Shown: positions 12,561 to 23,776, numbered from the stretch's first letter. The stretch is 64,000 bases of DNA from Deroplatys truncata (GCA_030765065.1 CM060988.1:176927065-176991064), one strand, 5' to 3'. Numbers and translations are program-made. Notes: generated by a model from the letters alone, not told the origin.

Positions 12561-13665
12561 TTTTTAACACTTGAATAATTTCATTCTAATTATATACATA
12601 TGTAAATTCAATAACAGCCCGCCTTAAAACAATATGTGTATGTAACAATAATTTGTAAAAATGTATGTAAGAGTCATTGCATATGCTTATATTATTGTAC
12701 CCATTTGTAATAATGATATGTGACTATTTTTTTTTTAGTATATTACGTAATTTAATAATGTAGGAGCTGTGAGAATAATAAGATAAAAGTTGCTAACAAA
12801 GAGGTAACAATGAGGTAACCTTGAGGCAATAATGAGTAAGAATGTTTAATAATGCTACTAGTCATTATTGGAGCAACAATAATGTAAATTTTGTGACAGT
12901 TTATAAAAATAGCCAATCAACAACCAAAAAAAGCTTTAGTTAAATGCAGGTATTCTATTGGAGTAAAAATAGCCAATCAGAGACTTGAAATACAAAAATT
13001 TACAGTTTAGACGGTTGAAATCAATTCAGTTGCCTCCAAACAGTGCTCATAACCGGATGCGTTGCCTGTGCGTCCTCGAGAGATTTAATGCGTATTCGTG
13101 TGAGACGAAAAATAAGTTTGTGTTAAAAAAGTGTAATTAGTTAATAAAAAGAATCTCACAGCTCTCTATATCAGTGAAGTGTTATTTAAATCGTATCAAG
13201 TATTAATAAAAGTAGTAAAGTAAAAATTATAACCTGTGTAAGCCTACATTCTTAGTCGTACCAAAACCCTGCCAAGAGATACGTGTCTCTAACAAATACT
13301 GACGCAGCCGAGGCAAACATAAATATATAATATCTAAAGAAACAGTCAAATTACAAAGCTAATATTTTTAAACTTGGGGCGAAGGCTACCGAAAACCGGG
13401 TACTATACATGCGGTTGCAGCTACAAGTTCGGCTTCCCAACAGTTGCAAATAACGAAAAATTCAACATCTTCAAATTGACACTCAAAGCGTGGTGCTAAT
13501 AAATAAGGTAACAAACCATCTTTTTCAAATTGGTGTCCATACGTGGAGCTAATGAAGACTTTCTCAAATCGGCTTTCCAAGCGTGGTAAAAATAACGTAA
13601 CAAACTATTCCTCAAACTGGCTTCCCAAACGTGGGGCTAACATCAACAACAAAGCTACCTCAAAC
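12561..13665. mobile_element. LTR-retroelement-like insertion (fossil)
   Basis: Foreign sequence lying within codon 7-8 of the mariner transposase. It has CCAAT-like motifs, an inverted GAGCTGTGAGA / TCTCACAGCTC pair (about 12767 and 13154), and a leader-like part with tandem units. The content resembles an LTR plus untranslated leader of an LTR retrotransposon, but no protein domain is present and the family is uncertain. It is a broken fossil, younger than the mariner it interrupts. Confidence 0.4.
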
Positions 13666-13666
13666 A
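13476..13666 (+). repeat. short tandem units with an ACGTGGGGCTAA core
   Basis: Four imperfect units of about 45-60 bp follow the pattern TCAAAYTGG..TTCC..ACGTGGGGCTAA. A related core (CACAACGTGGGGCAAAC) occurs near 22942, beside the other LTR-like region. They look like leader repeats of an LTR element. Confidence 0.5.
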
Positions 13667-15054
13667 TTAGATTCCACATTTTCACATGCTACAAGCTAGG
13701 TGAACGAGCAAAGAGAATCCATGAGGACTTGTTAGCTGTTTATGGTGATCAAGCGTGTTCATTTGATAACATTGCAAGATGGATTCGATCATTTGAAGAA
13801 GGGCGAGAGATTTTGAAAGATAACCCTCGCTCTGGCCGGCCTCGGGAAGCTGTGAACGAAAGAAAAGTTCAAAGAGTGAGGAACTTGGAGGAAAGTCGAC
13901 ATGTTACTGTTGAAATGCTAAGTGTGGAAGTCGGTATTAATGTTGGCAGCATTGACTGTATATTCAATGAACATTTAAAGCTGCAAAAAATCTGTGCAAA
14001 ATGAGTTCCGCAATCTCTAACCAATGAACAGAAGAGGAGAAAGGAACGTGCAAGGAAACTGCTGAGCATGTTTCCACCCAATGGATCTAAACGTTAGACA
14101 GATGTATGTATGCACTGGTGATGAAAGTTTGATTTATTGCTATACCGCACCAAATAAAGCTCAGAATTGTGTCTGGGCAAACGAGAATGATCCAAGACCA
14201 GTCGTTCTTCGACAAGATTTTCGTTCTAGGAAGCGAATGTTCACCGTGTTCAACTATGAAGGACCATTAGTGGTTGACTGCATGCCAGAAAGAATGACAA
14301 TGAATGGAGACTACTATGACTCTTATGTTTTGAATCCTTTATTTGAAGATCTGAGGCGGCAACGTCCAAAGACAGGAACTTCAAGACTTTTGCATGACAA
14401 TGCATCTTCTCACAGAGCAGCGGCAAATTTGAGGACTCTGGAAGCCACTTAAGTCCAGTTGCTTGACCATACAACCTACAGTCCCGACCTTGCACCGTGC
14501 GACTTCTGGCTGTTTCCTCGAGTGAAATGTTGCATTGCTGGGAAACCTTTTAAACGAGTGCAGGACCTTGCTCAGGCTATAAATTCAGCTTGTTGCCAAT
14601 AGCTCAGTCTGAGTATCGTAGTGCACCGTCTACAACTGTGTGGAGAGAGATGGAGACTACTTTGAAGGATTGTGAGAATATGTTTTTGAATTCCATCCTT
14701 AATGTGGACTTTAAAATGACACTTGCAAAAGTTTTTGAATGCACCTCGAGTAAACAGTTGTATATTACTGGCTGTTTACATAAGGAGATAGGTAAAGAGA
14801 CCTGAGTGTAAGGCGACGGAAATTTTTAACTGGCATGCTCGGGAGCGTTATGGAAAAATAGTCATTTTCTCGCCTCACACACACACATCCACCTTTTCTT
14901 AGGAATACTTTCTGTGGGTGTGGCGATCAGTGGATCTCGAAATCTCGATATCAAAGTTTTGGATGGAATATGATACTTCTGGTATCTTTTACTTCCTTCT
15001 TTGTAGCTGCTGCTGTCAAAGAGAACGGCAAACGGAATTTTAAACAACCAAGCA

Positions 15055-15360
15055 ACTATGCCTCTGCTTCTAAACGTGCCGGGCGGATGGCATTAGGGTG
15101 CTGTCCAGTCTACTGCTTTCATTATCTGTAGACAGATGGCAGAGCATTCGCTATTTTCATATATTTATCTATTTTACTGTTGTTTTAGACTTAAAGTGGA
15201 ACTCTGGGTCGTGGTATTAAATATCCAATCCGGTATTTACATTGGCGACTGAGGGAAACAACGGGGAAAAAACAGTCAGATGGGTCGGCCCACGGGATTT
15301 GAACCCGAGATCACCCCAATGTGAGTCACAGAGGTTACCGCCTGAGCCATCCGGTCGGTC
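15055..15360 (-). mobile_element. tRNA-derived SINE (family S1), minus strand
   Basis: The tRNA-like head occupies 15283-15360, with ATGGCTCAGGCGG-type A box and a GGTTCAAATCC-type B box read on the minus strand. The body matches the copy at 865-1089. It ends exactly where homology between the two plus-strand repeat-gene loci begins (15361), so it probably inserted at the edge of copy 1. Confidence 0.75.
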
Positions 15361-15560
15361 CTTGTTTCTCGCGATGGACATAAGCGGAGGCCTTGTATTC
15401 ATTAATCTAATGGCGGATTATTTGAACGACTCAGAAATTGATTCTTCCAATGAATTCAACTGTTTCCAATCCAAACAATCTAATCAATGGTATTATCATT
15501 ACAATGTTGCTTCCGCTGCACAGGAAATTGATAGTGCAAATTGTAGCATATAGTAATAGC
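15361..15560 (+). repeat. copy 1 of the repeat-gene locus: upstream block
   Basis: CTTGTTTCTCGCGATGGA and GAATTCAACTGTTTCCAAT match 23563-23640 in the same order and orientation. It is the left part of the duplicated locus. A DE1 copy at 15705-16602 now separates it from the promoter part. Confidence 0.7.
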
Positions 15561-15704
15561 TGTTTGAGTGGCGCGAAACTACTGTGGTCATCAGCGCCAC
15601 CCTCTGGCTATAGATTTATTCATGTCTAATACATAAGCAATACATACAAAGCAATTACAGAGTTAAGCAACTGAGATTAGAAAAGTAGAAAAAATAAACA
15701 AAAA

Positions 15705-16602
15705 ATCTTATGTGTTACACTCACATGACTTTCTCTACTCTTGAACAAACTATTTTTACAAACGCTTATTCTCCATATGCTTCATGTTAATCGAGATAAA
15801 CATTTGCAGACTATCTTATTGCTAATTTTCTTGTAGACGTAAGGGGAATATATATTTACAAGGGCAATATAGAAATACAGAAGCCTTTAAGCACATACAT
15901 ATATCTTAATAGCTGGTTGCTAGGTGCAGCACCATTCTCTTTGCCACAGATTAATACTCTTTGCATATACAAGACAAAAAAATGAATAACGAATTCCCAT
16001 TTGAGAAAATAAGTATTGACAAATTTAAGGGAATAACAAGCAATATCTCGAAAATGGTTCACTCAACAAAAAAGATATATATGACATAAATTGTGTATTT
16101 TAACGCGATCTAAATTTTTTGTGTAGTAAATTTTCTCTCTCTTATGGTTTACCAGTTATGAACAGTTATGTACTCGTTCACAATGAAGAATACTTTTGGA
16201 GACATTCCCAGAAAATTCAAGATATACATTTTATTTGTCATGAAAATAATTTTAACATATGATATTTTAATCAAAATCGTTAGAGCCATTTTTGAGAAAA
16301 TTAACATTTTCGATAAATGTTCCATGTAAAGGGTAATCTGGGGTGGGGAGATTTTCTTGAAAACCTTCGTGTCGCATCTCTGGAAGATACTGAATCTAAA
16401 TACCAAGTTTGGTGTTTATCCGACTGTTCGTTTCTGAGTAGCATAACTCACAGACAGACACACACTCAGACATGTTTCCAAAAAAATTTTTTTTTTTTGG
16501 ATTCAGGGGGTCTCAAAACAAATATTTCTGGTGAAATCTCGGAATCGAATTTTTGGGTGGAATACAATATTTCCCCTACTTACTATACGTAGTAGAGAAA
16601 GT
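15705..16602 (-). repeat. DE1 copy, long subfamily, inside repeat-gene copy 1
   Basis: Runs from ATCTTATGTGTTACACTCAC to GTAGTAGAGAAAGT on the minus strand and is bordered by AAAAA on both sides (15700-15704 and 16603-16607). This fits a 5-bp A/T target-site duplication. The insertion splits the upstream part of the duplicated locus and is absent from copy 2. Confidence 0.88.
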
Positions 16603-16883
16603 AAAAATACGAAGGTTATAAACTAAAAAAACCTCACAAATCAATATATACCAGAAATAATCATCAGCAAATACAAGCAATAAAGTCAGTACAGGCAAAG
16701 TTTAAAAGTCAATAACAGACCAGGAACAACACGATTAAACAAATTGTAGCAAATGCAGAATGAAATTAAATTACATCAAAGGATAAAATACATATTACTT
16801 TCGGATGTTTCTCCCATTCGCCACCCGCAAACACCCCAGAAAATCCTGCTCTTGTATGCACACGAGAGTGCTCGCGAGTGAAA

Positions 16884-16889
16884 TCAGTG
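16884..16889 (+). promoter_or_regulatory. initiator-like TCAGTG in copy 1
   Basis: Aligned with the TCAGTC initiators of copies 2 and 3. No intact TATA box stands upstream. Confidence 0.4.
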
Positions 16890-17065
16890 AGCGAGCTTCT
16901 GATGCGACAAAGTGTTCTATGAGTTAGGTTGTGGCGACAATTACGACGTACATGAGTGCTGAGATAAGAGAGGTTTTAAGTTCGACGCCCCAGCGAGTGA
17001 AGCAGAAGGAAGAAATAAAAGGCTGCTTTACATGTTTCATTGCGCAGCTACGTCACGAGGAAAAA

Positions 17066-17747
17066 TGAAGCGACAGTGAAAGGTGAACTAAATCACATTA
17101 GTAAAGTGACAGTAAAAACTGAACTGAATCACATTAGTAAAGTGACAGTAAAAACTGAACTGAATCACTTTAGTGAACTGACGGTAAAAGCTGAACTGTC
17201 ACATTAGTGAAGCGATAATGAAAACTGAACAAAATCACCTTGGTGAAGCCACAGTGAAACCTGAACAAAATCACCTTGGTGAAGCCACAGTGAAAACTGA
17301 ACTAAATCACATTAGTAAAGCGACAGTGAAAACTGAACTGAATCACTTTAGTGAACTGACGGTAAAAGCTGAAAAGTCACATTAGTGAAGCGATAATGAA
17401 AACTGAACAAAATCACCTTGGTGAAGCCACAGTGAAAACTGGACAAAATCACGTTAGTGAAGTGACAGTAAAAACTGGACAAAATCACGTTAGTGAAGTG
17501 ACAGTAAAAACTGGACAAAATCACGTTAGTGAAGTGACAGTAAAAACTGGACAAAATCACGTTAGTGAAGTGACAGTAAAAACTGGACAAAATCACGTTA
17601 GTGAAGTGACAGTAAAAACTGGACAAAATCACGTTAGTGAAGTGACAGTAAAAACTGGGCAAAATCACGTTGGTGAAGGCACAGTAAAAACTGAACAAAA
17701 TCACGTTGGTGAAGTGACAGTGAAAACTGAACCAAGTCACAATGTTA
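17066..17747 (+). repeat. 36-bp minisatellite, about 19 units
   Basis: Units begin GTGACAGTAAAAACTG and are 36 bp, or 12 codons. Five units at 17462-17641 are identical, which points to recent homogenisation. The left half is older and more varied, with two 34-bp units near 17181 and 17359 that break the frame. A block of five units (period 178 bp) around 17164 recurs around 17342, giving a higher-order repeat. Several units encode VKTE, the others VKTG. Confidence 0.92.
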
Positions 17748-17758
17748 TAGACTCTTAG
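17396..17758 (+). CDS. repeat-peptide frame (12-residue repeats), unknown function
   Basis: Open frame of 120 residues made of VTVKTGQNHVSE-type repeats, ending EVTVKTEPSHNVIDS. The start is the first ATG inside the homogenised half of the array; older units upstream have the same sense but frame breaks. The product would be hydrophilic, with no signal peptide, membrane segment or known domain. The VKTE units fit the sumoylation consensus (hydrophobic-K-x-E), and VKTEP also resembles synergy-control motifs; this is only motif-level inference. The main support for coding is that copy 2 ends with the equivalent EVTKTGQSRNIIES and stop. The opposite strand is also open, as expected for a 36-bp repeat, so coding is not proven. 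Confidence 0.45.
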   Translation: MKTEQNHLGEATVKTGQNHVSEVTVKTGQNHVSEVTVKTGQNHVSEVTVKTGQNHVSEVTVKTGQNHVSEVTVKTGQNHVSEVTVKTGQNHVGEGTVKTEQNHVGEVTVKTEPSHNVIDS

Positions 17759-17988
17759 AATTGTGTGATTATGCTGTGAATGACAAAGAACGAAGGCCAA
17801 ACAACAAGACGAGAGCTCACTATTGCTCATGTTCGAATGTACACTGCTATTTCCACAAAAACTTCTGCTGGATACTTTATAATTTAATATTGAGGGCTGT
17901 CTAAACAATAGTATATGGCAACACATGTTAAGTGATTTTATTTTGATCATTGCTAGACTCGACCTCCAGCAAGCATTCCTACTCGCAA

Positions 17989-17994
17989 AATAAA
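17989..17994 (+). terminator. AATAAA polyadenylation signal, copy 1
   Basis: Lies in a conserved 3' segment, AATAAAACC...TATCATAAATAAC, shared with copy 2. Confidence 0.5.
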
Positions 17995-18039
17995 ACCCCA
18001 CTGTTAACACTTGTATCATAAATAACCGTTTAACGAACG

Positions 18040-18559
18040 CCAGTTCACCAACTACTGTTTACAGCTTGTGTCGAAGTGGCAACAACACAATCCGGTCACA
18101 TATTCATTCCCCGTATACTCTATACAGTACGTGCTGGGGAGTGTCTCAGGGGATTTGCTCAAGCCGCTTGATCCGCTATCTCTCTCCCGGGGACTAACTC
18201 TGGTACATGTTGGGGTGATGTTCCACCTACTGAACATGCACAAACTTCTCCCCCCCCTGCCAACTCCAAAATCACTTTCTCGCGAATTTATTCACAGCAA
18301 TTTATCTACAACGCAGTTCGATATAGTGAATTTCATCGGATTTGCGTGTTCTGAAGTGCGTTTGTTTTGTGGGGGAGCTAATATGGCACCAAAGGTAAAA
18401 TATGTATATTTTGGGAAATAATAACAGCTGGTAGACTTTCAGGAACTTCTCCATATACGCTGCCCTTTTTACTGCAACTTTTTCACACACACTTTCTGAA
18501 ACTATACAAGAAACTTCCGATTCGCACGATTTATTAATACGTTATATAAAAGAACTTTG
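18040..18559. other. unassigned stretch
   Basis: No homology to the other parts of the window was seen, and no recognised gene. An open frame at 18068-18421 has no known domain. Confidence 0.35.
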
Positions 18560-18843
18560 TTAATTTATTACAATTCAGCAAAAGAAATGACTTCAGAGGC
18601 TTTTTGCAGAACATTTAAAATACACATATTATTACTCATTCAAATATCTTAAATATATACTATTTTAATAAAAATCTTTACTCATTTGCGAGCACCTACA
18701 TAAAATATAAATATATTCTCTGCAAGAAGCTAAGCTTAAATACCAAATTTGGTATTCATCTGATGTTTGCTTCTTCCTTTTTAAGCTTATGCTGTTCACA
18801 CTCGCCGACACACACTCAACTCTCGATATTAAATTTTTGGGAT

Positions 18844-19316
18844 CTTATGTTCTATTACGGAAGGGATTCGGCACCGAGCCAGAGTGGATATTGTACCTAC
18901 GACCCCGGGAGGAAGGATGAGACGAGAGGAGCCACTGGGCGGCCGGATCCAGGAGCGATGGTGCAGCAATGCAGGGTCACAACGTTTCCAGATATAGACA
19001 ACCCGGCAGACAGGCCGGGGACCCCCAACGCCCATCAAGGGGTTCCATTAGCCGGCAGCCAGCCGAAAACCGAGGGACGGAGAGAGGTACAAAGAGCATC
19101 CTTTTCCCCTGCCATGCTGCACCGAAACACCATCGCCGACACTTCCGAACATGAAAGAGACCAACAAGGTCAAGTAAGAATGAAATGAAAAATGGAAGGA
19201 AATGGAGGGACAGGCAATTCGGGGGCTGAAACCAAAAAACACCCAGCATCGCCTGACAACCCCGGAAAACCCCCGAATGTGGACCACAGACATTGCTGAG
19301 GCCATCCCGCTCGATG
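18844..19316 (-). mobile_element. tRNA-derived SINE (family S1) in a DE1 copy, with TSD
   Basis: The direct repeat AATTTTTGGGAT (18832-18843 and 19317-19328) is a 12-bp target-site duplication taken from DE1 sequence. On the minus strand the head is at the right (CGAGCGGGATGGCC) and the GC-rich body contains GGGGTTTTCCGGGG. The tRNA part is shorter than in other S1 copies. Confidence 0.85.
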
Positions 19317-19343
19317 AATTTTTGGGATAATATAGGTACTTCC

Positions 19344-19621
19344 TCCCGCTTTTTGTAATGTTTTAACGCCCGCTCTTACCACATAACGGCACCAAAGGTG
19401 AAGGTCCCTGGTGATATATGAAATGAAATAATAATTGGGAAAGGAAATTTGTGAAGGCTACACTGCAGACCGAGGTTTAGGGTGCCTCACTGGCATTTGC
19501 TAGTTATGAAGACAGAGGTAAACCTGAAAAAAAAAAACTCTTCAGTCAAGGAGAACGGTCCTGGCAGGATTTAAACTGCGGACCTCCCGTTAACGAGTCC
19601 GTGCCTAACTACTGTCGGCCA
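19344..19621 (-). mobile_element. tRNA-derived SINE (family S3) in the same DE1 copy
   Basis: The minus-strand head GGCCGACAGTAGTTAGGCAC has a tRNA-like A box, and CAGTTTAAATCC about 40 bp on fits a B box. The direct repeat TACTTCC (19337-19343 and 19622-19628) flanks it. An A-rich run lies inside the body (19525-19540). Confidence 0.7.
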
Positions 19622-19959
19622 TACTTCCCCTACATACTATAGTAGGTGTTAGAGAAAGTAAAAGCTTCATGTGGAGGGCGACGCGAGAAAACTGACAAGA
19701 CAGTTGTGATTTATTCGAATTCAAAGCACTTCCATTCTGAAATCGTCACTCGACACGTCAATAGGCAATATAACAAAAACGTCACAAAACTGAAAAACAA
19801 CTGAATTATCACGGAAATGCTGTATGCTTGCTTTGTGAACATATGACATTAGGAACATTTTAGAGATACTAAAAATGACACAATTAAAAAAAACATTTGT
19901 TCTAGGGCGGAGAAAGAATAATACTAAATTTTACTGACCTAAATCAAGACAATTTTATA

Positions 19960-20222
19960 TTCCAATTTCTCAAACATTTCATGTTTTAATTAAAATTATT
20001 TTGAGAAAAACAAAATTAACTAAAGCCGGAAGAAATTCATTGAAAATCTTCGCCTTGCGCCCTTAAAAGTTGTCAGAAGCAAATATGAAATATTGTATTT
20101 ATCCGACAGTTTTTTTACCTCCCTCCGCCAGGGATCCTAAAACGGGTATTTCCCTGGTGGAATCTCGATATCGAAACTTGCAATACTTTATCTACCTACC
20201 ACATATAAACGGTAGAGAAAGT
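19960..20222 (-). repeat. DE1 3'-most fragment, old
   Basis: Minus-strand fragment ending GGTAGAGAAAGTAAC with the GAATCTCGATATCGAA motif. The CA microsatellite is missing and replaced by a T run and CCTCCCTCC. Confidence 0.6.
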
Positions 20223-20229
20223 AACAACA

Positions 20230-21430
20230 ATTCGCGAAAACTGGCAGATGTATGTACATGGTTTGTACTCCCTTAACCTCACTTTTTCTTCCGCCCCAGT
20301 CGATCCTTCACCGAAGGAAACAAACGAGAAGCCGAAACAAACACGAAACGAAATGTAAAGCAAACCATGGCAATAGCACAAGAAAAGCGGTGTGCGCACA
20401 GCGGTGCCTGATGTAAACAAAGGACGCAGGAAGTTATTTTCCACACGTGCGCTCTTCAGCTGCATTATTTCATTAGTGTCACCTTAATTAGGAATGCATA
20501 CATCTAGTCACAAGCCCTTGCAACTTTCTCTGCGATACACGAGCACCATTTTCCTGACATGCAGCTAAAAAGTTGCGTCCGTCAGAGAGAAGCCTCTTGT
20601 TCGTCACCTGATTGCATTAGAAACAAGGGCTTTCAATTCTCCATATCGCTGGCTAAGTGAAACAGGCTTTGTGCAATTAACTCTGAGGGCGGCCAATACA
20701 GCAGCTGAAACGCCAGTGTTAAATGCCCTGCTTCCGGCTTAGTATTGTTGCGTATATGCTTCGGCAGGGCAATCTTCAACAATATCGTAAACATTAACCT
20801 CAAAGTCATTCATTTTAGAGCGGAAATAATTTAGCATTGGTAATATTTAAGAAATATAGGTTGAACATGAACCAAATTTCACAGTATTCAAAAACAGGTT
20901 CCAAAGTCAGTCTTGGGAGTATCTCCACAAAGTTTTATGCTCAAATTACTAGTCTAAATGGGTTTTATGGTTCAAAGAACTGCAGCCTGTGAACTGCCTA
21001 GCCTTCTTTTGACTGTAATGTTTTCTAGCCACTATGTATTTACTTCTTATTTTTACAAATGTGTGCGTTCAAACTGCAGGAATGGTTTCTCTTTGTATTA
21101 GAAGGCTGTGAGCAGGCATTCCAACGTTTTATCAAGAGGCAAGCATGGCTTGTTTGGCTATTTTAGAGGTAGAATTAAATACCTGAAATAAGTTTTGGAA
21201 TGTGGCATGTGTTTGCAGATTTTGGGGCTCGTTTTTGAAATTACTATTTCTAGCTTTAGGGATCATTTTCTCAAAAACTAATAAGAGAAAAACGCTTTAA
21301 CACTTAATAACGAAAGATTACCAGCAGGCTTTCTGCTTCCAACTGAAAATTTATGGTATTTGTCCTGGAGGCAGTAGTGATAATTTTTTTTTAAAAATGA
21401 AGTGTTAATTTTTACTACTTTCTTTATAAC
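20230..21430. other. unassigned stretch
   Basis: About 1.2 kb with no recognised gene, repeat or RNA. Open frames are short and lack domains. Confidence 0.35.
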
Positions 21431-21439
21431 ATGTCAATC

Positions 21440-22080
21440 AATCGATCAATCTCTTGTGCCTTTTTATGAGAAGCAGGCACTCAGTATTTCCATCAAACCG
21501 TATTTCTTGCAAACTTCTTTACTTCATTTCATGCTTTCCCTTCTTTATCAATTTCTTCGGTAACTGTTCTATTCCATGTGTTTCTTGGCCTTCCTCTTCT
21601 GCCCTGGGGATTACAATTCAAAGCCATTCTTTCCACTGCCCTATCTTCGTTTCTTAGTGTCCCATATCCACTTCCACTTTCACTTTCATTTTCTTTTATT
21701 TCTATCGTAATTTAATTTTGATTTGTTATTTTCCATACTTCTAAATTTGAAATTGTATCTGGCCATCTTGTTCTTATAATTCTTCTTAAACATCTATTGA
21801 CACATGTTTGTATTTTGCTTTGAATGATTTTACTTGTTTTCCACGTTTCACAACCACAAATTAAAACTGATTTCACACTACGATTGAAAATTTTAATTTT
21901 AGTACGCCTTGATATAACCTTAGATTTCCATATACGATGTAATAGGACAAAAGGACCATTGGCTTTCTTTATTTCTATTCTTAAAATCTAGAGCCCAGCA
22001 TCCTTATCAATTATACCATCTAAATATTTGAATTCCTGAACACTATCAACATTTATATTATCTATAACTTTGTTTTCTTA
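21440..22080 (-). pseudogene. LINE 3' coding remnant (GRPRxTW type C-terminus)
   Basis: The minus strand, in several frames, reads FKYLD, VLICGCETWK, NRCLRRIIRTRWPDTISN and NPQGRRGRPRNTW. These are the conserved C-terminal blocks that follow the reverse transcriptase in many arthropod non-LTR retrotransposons of RTE-like or related clades. Frames shift between blocks and stops occur, so it is dead. The reverse transcriptase core itself was not seen. Confidence 0.7.
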
Positions 22081-22084
22081 TGAA

Positions 22085-22990
22085 GCAGTAATTTGTATCA
22101 CAATAATGTAAATGTCAGAGTGATTGTAGTGTGAATATGCATTGTTGTGTGACATTGATTTGAGATGTTTGTTGATTGTAAGCATTGTCGAGAAGTGGGT
22201 TTATACGGCCTTACTGAAACTGACAATAATAGCGTGCAATAATGTAGCGAGGGGGTGAGCTGTTTATCATTATTAGAGACGAGCAAATGACGTCAGAGTG
22301 GCGTGTTTTTCTTAGAATTTTCGGGAACATTTTCCCCAGAGCATATGTTTTCGTAATTTTCATTGGATATAAATATAGACGCTAATGTTGGCGCGTTTTA
22401 TTAACCAATAGCAGCTCGGTTATAAATCTTTAGGCATATCGGGCGAAGGATTCAGTGTGAGGGTCAAGTTTCATGTAGTTCAACGGAGGCATTCATAGAG
22501 TATGCGTCGCATGCAGTTCATCAAGGTTACGCGTCGCAAAGTTATGAAAAATCTCTCGCATCGTAAAGTGAGTTACAAAAAGTTGAAGTACGCGAATTAA
22601 TAATGTGCGGTAAATAAGTTATTATAACAGTTTCAGTTTGGCGAGTGTCAAGATTAATAGATGAAAGCGAATAATGTGTTACGACAATAAAAGTGTAAAA
22701 AATTCTTTTATCAGTGTTATCTTTGGATAAAAACTCCTTTCCGTTTACACACCTGTACAAGATAAGTGCTTGACCGAGAAATCATAGCTAGCCGGAGGAC
22801 AGTGAACCCAAAATTAAATACAATAACAGGTGCCAGTAAAAGATAACACGAAGTGACCGCGACAAATTGTCTTTCATACGTGCGGCAGATAAATAGTAGC
22901 ATCTTTCGACTACAAACATTAATACCACTACATATTGTTTCCACAACGTGGGGCAAACAATAATAATACCCCCACACTTATAACATAAAT
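22085..22990 (+). mobile_element. LTR-retroelement-like region (fossil)
   Basis: Features of an LTR plus leader: a CCAAT-like motif (ACCAATAGC) near 22398, TATAAAT near 22420, an initiator-like TTCAGTG about 30 bp on, an A-rich region with AATAAAAG, and an ACGTGGGGCAAAC core near 22942 shared with the insertion in the mariner. No protein-coding part is present. Family uncertain; a broken, old copy at most. Confidence 0.35.
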
Positions 22991-23776
22991 AATTAATATT
23001 TTAAAAACATGTCTGCTGGAATTTTCTACACATAATATAGGGAAACTGAGTAAAATATCAGTTCCATATATACGATAGTTTTTTTTGTGTGTGTGTGTGA
23101 ACATGTTCCTTATCTTCAGCAATTCAGGTTAAGTTTTAATAATTTACAACACAATACCAAGCAATACAAAACTTCGGAAAAAAAATTATGGAAATTGCAG
23201 ACAATTATTCTAAACCACCCTACAAAATTTTACATTTTTCGCTCAACAACTTAATGATTTATGGTATATCTAATATTTGCTGTCACTTGGACCTACATCT
23301 CCCCTTAATGATGTACATATTTTGGTGCATAAACTATCATTGTATCGATTTCAATCGAAATTCAAAAAGGGCCGACACACGTTCCGTACAGCGGTTTGCC
23401 TAAAAATTGCAAATGATTTTTAAACCCTTAGGTATGAAAAGTAACTCCATCAACACAGCTAGAGCTAAAAGTGGAGCTTTTAACATAAGTCACCCATACT
23501 AAAATTGAAGATTATAACACTCAGTGGAATAATATTTTTATACAACTCCATTGCTACTACTCTTGTTTCTTGCGATGGAAATTATATGTATCGATTAATG
23601 AAGGAGAATTAATCCGAAGAATTCAACTGTTTCCAGTCCAAACCATGTAATCAATGATGGTATCAATAACAACACTAGGAATTAATTTACAAACTGTAAC
23701 AATTACTTATCAACATCACAATTATATCAAAGGATAAATAATAATGTTAAATAAAAAAATTATTAATTACTGTTAT

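Larger units (their letters stand above)
12540..14700 (+). pseudogene. mariner transposase, split and decayed
   Basis: The start ATG at 12540 gives MGEHEAV. The reading resumes at 13666 with IRF..., after a 1.1-kb insertion. The N-terminal helix-turn-helix region follows (ARWIRSFEEGRE, DNPRSGRP), then VTVEMLSVEVGINVGS. The catalytic domain starts after a stop and a frame change near 14004-14100. The three catalytic aspartates are visible in TGDES, LHDNASSH and APCDFWLFP, with 34 residues between the second and third (DD34D). The C-terminus reads through QSEYRSAP and TTVWREMETT to about 14690. DNA cutting and joining by a dimer at the TIRs is the family function; in-frame stops such as the one after KICAK make this a pseudogene. 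Confidence 0.88.
12356..14748 (+). mobile_element. mariner (DD34D) DNA transposon, interrupted
   Basis: Terminal inverted repeats CGAGGGGCATTCAAAACG (left) and its near match at 14729-14748 (right) bound the element, with TA close to both ends. A mariner transposase lies inside. Without the foreign insert at 12561-13665 the element is about 1.3 kb, the usual mariner size. The transposase has stops and a frame change, so this copy is inactive. Confidence 0.88.
16740..18030 (+). other. copy 1 of the repeat-gene locus: promoter, leader, array and 3' end
   Basis: Homologous to 23740-24610. Shared landmarks in order are ATCAAAGGATAAA, a GTGCTCGCGAGTG..ATCAGTGAGCGAG start region, CAGCGAGTGA in the leader, the repeat array, the terminal peptide, GAGCTC, ACTTTATAATTTAATATT and a final AATAAAAC. 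The TATA box of copy 2 is changed here to TATGCA, and the heat-shock-element arrays are poorly kept, so copy 1 may no longer be driven the same way. The transcript model is inferred; nothing shows that it is expressed. Confidence 0.6.
18560..19659 (-). repeat. DE1 copy broken by two SINEs
   Basis: Minus-strand DE1 is present at 18560-18843, 19317-19343 and 19622-19659 (end GTTAGAGAAAGTAAAAG). The gaps are filled by two different tRNA-derived SINEs, each with its own direct repeat, so the DE1 copy is older than both. Confidence 0.8.

Noticed and set aside
17066-17747. CRISPR-like array
   Set aside because: Units are adjacent without spacers, coding-like, and in a eukaryotic genome.
17348-18019. 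223-codon minus-strand frame through the 36-bp array (SSFYCHFTNVIL repeats)
   Set aside because: A 36-bp period keeps several frames open at once. The sense frame, not this one, has its stop and terminal peptide conserved in copy 2.
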